In this document: positions 4,491 through 5,313 of the stretch, in pieces
How positions within the stretch are numbered: position 1 is the stretch's first letter
How the letters are laid out: the number at the start of each line of letters is the position of its first letter
Notes under the pieces: model-generated
What the model was told of the DNA's origin: nothing
Seen by the model: only the letters and a program-made list of their open reading frames with translations
Databases searched by the model: none
Translations under genes and position numbers: made by a program
Assembly (NCBI GenBank): GCA_902803035.1
Contig: CADCON010000212.1
Span: 1 to 5,313, forward strand
DNA: 5,313 nt
Direction of reading: 5' to 3'
Source of the DNA: an uncultured Ruminococcus sp.
GTDB taxonomy: Bacteria > Bacillota > Clostridia > Oscillospirales > Acutalibacteraceae

Positions 4491-5313
4491 ACAGCGACAG
4501 GTGTTATATTGCCTCCTTTGTCAGCGTCAAAACGTCATTCCCTACATCGACGCGGACGGAACGGAAAAGACGTGCATTTATCCCAAACAGATGGAACGCC
4601 ATCTCAGCGGGTTATCAAATAAAATATGGTATTATGTCGATAGCAACACCGTGATGGAGGAAAGAATCACCGTGTCAGGGGACGTCCGTCTGATTCTGAA
4701 GGACGGCGTCACACTGACCGCGGCCGAAGGAATTGATATTCCCTCCGGCTCGAGCCTGACGATTTACGGACAGACGAACCAGACCGGGCGGCTCCTTCTC
4801 TCCACCCCCTCCGACGACACGCCCGCCATGGGCGGCACGGGCGCCGCGATTGTCATTAACGGCGGTCAGATTTCCTTTACCACCGGAAAAGAAACGGGTT
4901 ATCAGCAGCTCTCCGATGGCATCGGCGGTACGGATTCCCATGTCACGGTCAACAGAGGAACCGTCAGCGGTTCCGCCCGTCGCACCGCGATCGGCGGCGA
5001 ACGCTCCTCTGTCACGATCAATGGCGGATCCATTGATGTTCACGGCGGCGTTGGATACCGTAAAGAGGGCGTCATCGGCGAGATCAATGCATACGCCGAC
5101 GGACGGAAAATGCCCCTGAGAGAAACCGGCGTGGGCATCGGCGGCGGGAGCCATCAGGGCGACGGCACGGTCAGGGTCAACGGTGGCACCGTGGTTGCCA
5201 TAGGCGGTCAAAACGTGTGCAGCGCCATCGGCTGGGGAAAGAGCGGTTCCCACACCATCAATCTGGAAATCTATGAATATTCCAAGACCACCTATGGCAA
5301 TCTGAACAATGAC
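4480..5313 (+). CDS. Long open 3' segment of the surface protein: conserved Y-DG segment and glycine-rich solenoid
   Basis: This frame is open from 4480 to the right edge (278 codons, no stop), with true protein sequence from about 4531. A gene finder would call it as a separate partial gene, perhaps from ATG 4591, but there is no ribosome binding site; it is the rest of the gene starting at 3672. It begins NVIPYIDADGTEKTC, continues as WYYVDSNTVMEERITVSGD and VRLILKDGVTLTAAEGI, then SLTIYGQ, a pattern I know from many clostridial secreted proteins in which it precedes IGG/NGG repeats. The following 180 residues alternate 'IGG' turns with 'VTINGG' strands, suggesting a right-handed beta-solenoid. 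No sortase signal or anchor lies within the window. Confidence 0.75.
4852..5235 (+). repeat. Degenerate IGG / NGG coding repeats (beta-solenoid)
   Basis: In the frame of the 3' segment, Ile-Gly-Gly turns start at 4921 (GIGGTD), 4990 (AIGGER), 5137 (GIGGGS) and 5200 (AIGGQN), with a variant AIGWG at 5227. Between them lie V-T/R-V/I-N-x-G strands (VINGG, VTVNRGT, VTINGGS, VRVNGGT). Units are about 21-23 residues; the 4990-5137 interval is 49 residues, a unit enlarged by a non-repetitive insert (YRKEGVIGEINAYADG). Repeats are conserved in protein more than DNA, so this is old divergence, not recent duplication. Confidence 0.75.

Larger units (their letters stand above)
3672..5313 (+). pseudogene. 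Secreted glycine-rich surface protein gene broken by four single-base frameshifts, 3' end off window
   Basis: From ATG 3672 the frame meets TAG at 3792, but coding continues in other frames. The coherent path switches frame near 3791 (one G missing in CTG|GTA), at GGG 3998-4000 (one G too many), near TGGGC 4401-4405 (one base missing, or alternatively in the G run 4415-4419), and at AAAA 4529-4532 (one A missing). The repaired protein has a basic n-region (12 Lys/Arg in the first 31 residues), a hydrophobic core IGCAVLLLL then VAAGVVPF, and probable cleavage near SRA|ADS. A domain ending in SGDWTVTV follows. Next comes a divergent InlB-B-like repeat ending in GYVFW-GW and CYIASFVS, then a segment typical of clostridial surface proteins (ERITVSGDVRLILKDGVTLT), then an IGG/NGG solenoid. 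The three minus-strand genes show no such breaks. Either the gene is decaying or the sequence has run-length errors here. Role: probable cell-surface or secreted protein; ligand unknown. Confidence 0.82.

Noticed and set aside
3998..4532. Phase-variable switching at the frameshift sites
   Set aside because: The runs are only two to five bases long, far shorter than typical slippage tracts, and four independent sites would all have to be set.
4675..5253. 192-codon minus-strand frame opposite the solenoid
   Set aside because: An Ala/Gly/Asp-rich shadow of the glycine-rich repeats; no ribosome binding site.

Overview
The window reads as a chromosomal segment of an anaerobic Firmicute, most likely a gut-type Clostridia (Oscillospiraceae/Ruminococcaceae-like). 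This rests on moderately GC-rich genes with G/C-biased third codon positions, strong AGGAGG-type ribosome binding sites, a clostridial-type small cupin, and a surface protein built from an InlB-like repeat plus an IGG/NGG glycine-rich solenoid. The assignment is an inference from protein style; no marker gene is present.

Layout. Minus strand, right to left: (1) a stand-alone small cupin gene (2971-3375) with its own candidate promoter, ended by a clear intrinsic terminator (2903-2947). (2) Just past it, a near-consensus sigma-70/sigma-A promoter (TTGACA, 17 nt, TATATT; 2853-2881) drives a run of three protease genes. These are a membrane-inserted M28 aminopeptidase (1869-2813), an M48 zinc metalloprotease with HEMSH (766-1761), and a CPBP/CAAX intramembrane protease (745 down to 1, cut by the window edge). 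The M28-M48 gap (107 nt) contains a structured element with two mutually exclusive hairpins inside an outer 9-bp stem. The M48-CPBP gap is only 20 nt.

Plus strand, divergent from the cupin: an extended -10 promoter (TGCTACAAT, 3637-3645) precedes a large secreted surface protein gene that starts at 3672 and runs off the right edge. As written, its reading frame is broken four times. Each break is explained by one missing or extra base, three of them in short G or A runs and one at a lost doublet G. Undoing the four changes gives one coherent protein: long basic n-region and signal peptide, spacer, a small 'SGDWTVT' domain, a divergent InlB-B-like repeat, a conserved 'GDVxLILxDGxTLT' segment, and a glycine-rich IGG/NGG solenoid. 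It is annotated as a pseudogene or sequence-error-disrupted gene. Most of the 3' part (4480 to the end) is open in one frame.

How the genes may work together: the three proteases probably form one operon acting at the membrane. Two are endoproteases of the families that contain the eukaryotic CAAX proteases Ste24 (M48) and Rce1 (CPBP). The third is an exopeptidase whose catalytic side is predicted to face the cytoplasm. A shared role in membrane-protein turnover or precursor-peptide processing is plausible but not shown. The cupin and the surface protein are separate transcription units with no evident functional link. I see no RNA gene, CRISPR array, insertion sequence or att site.
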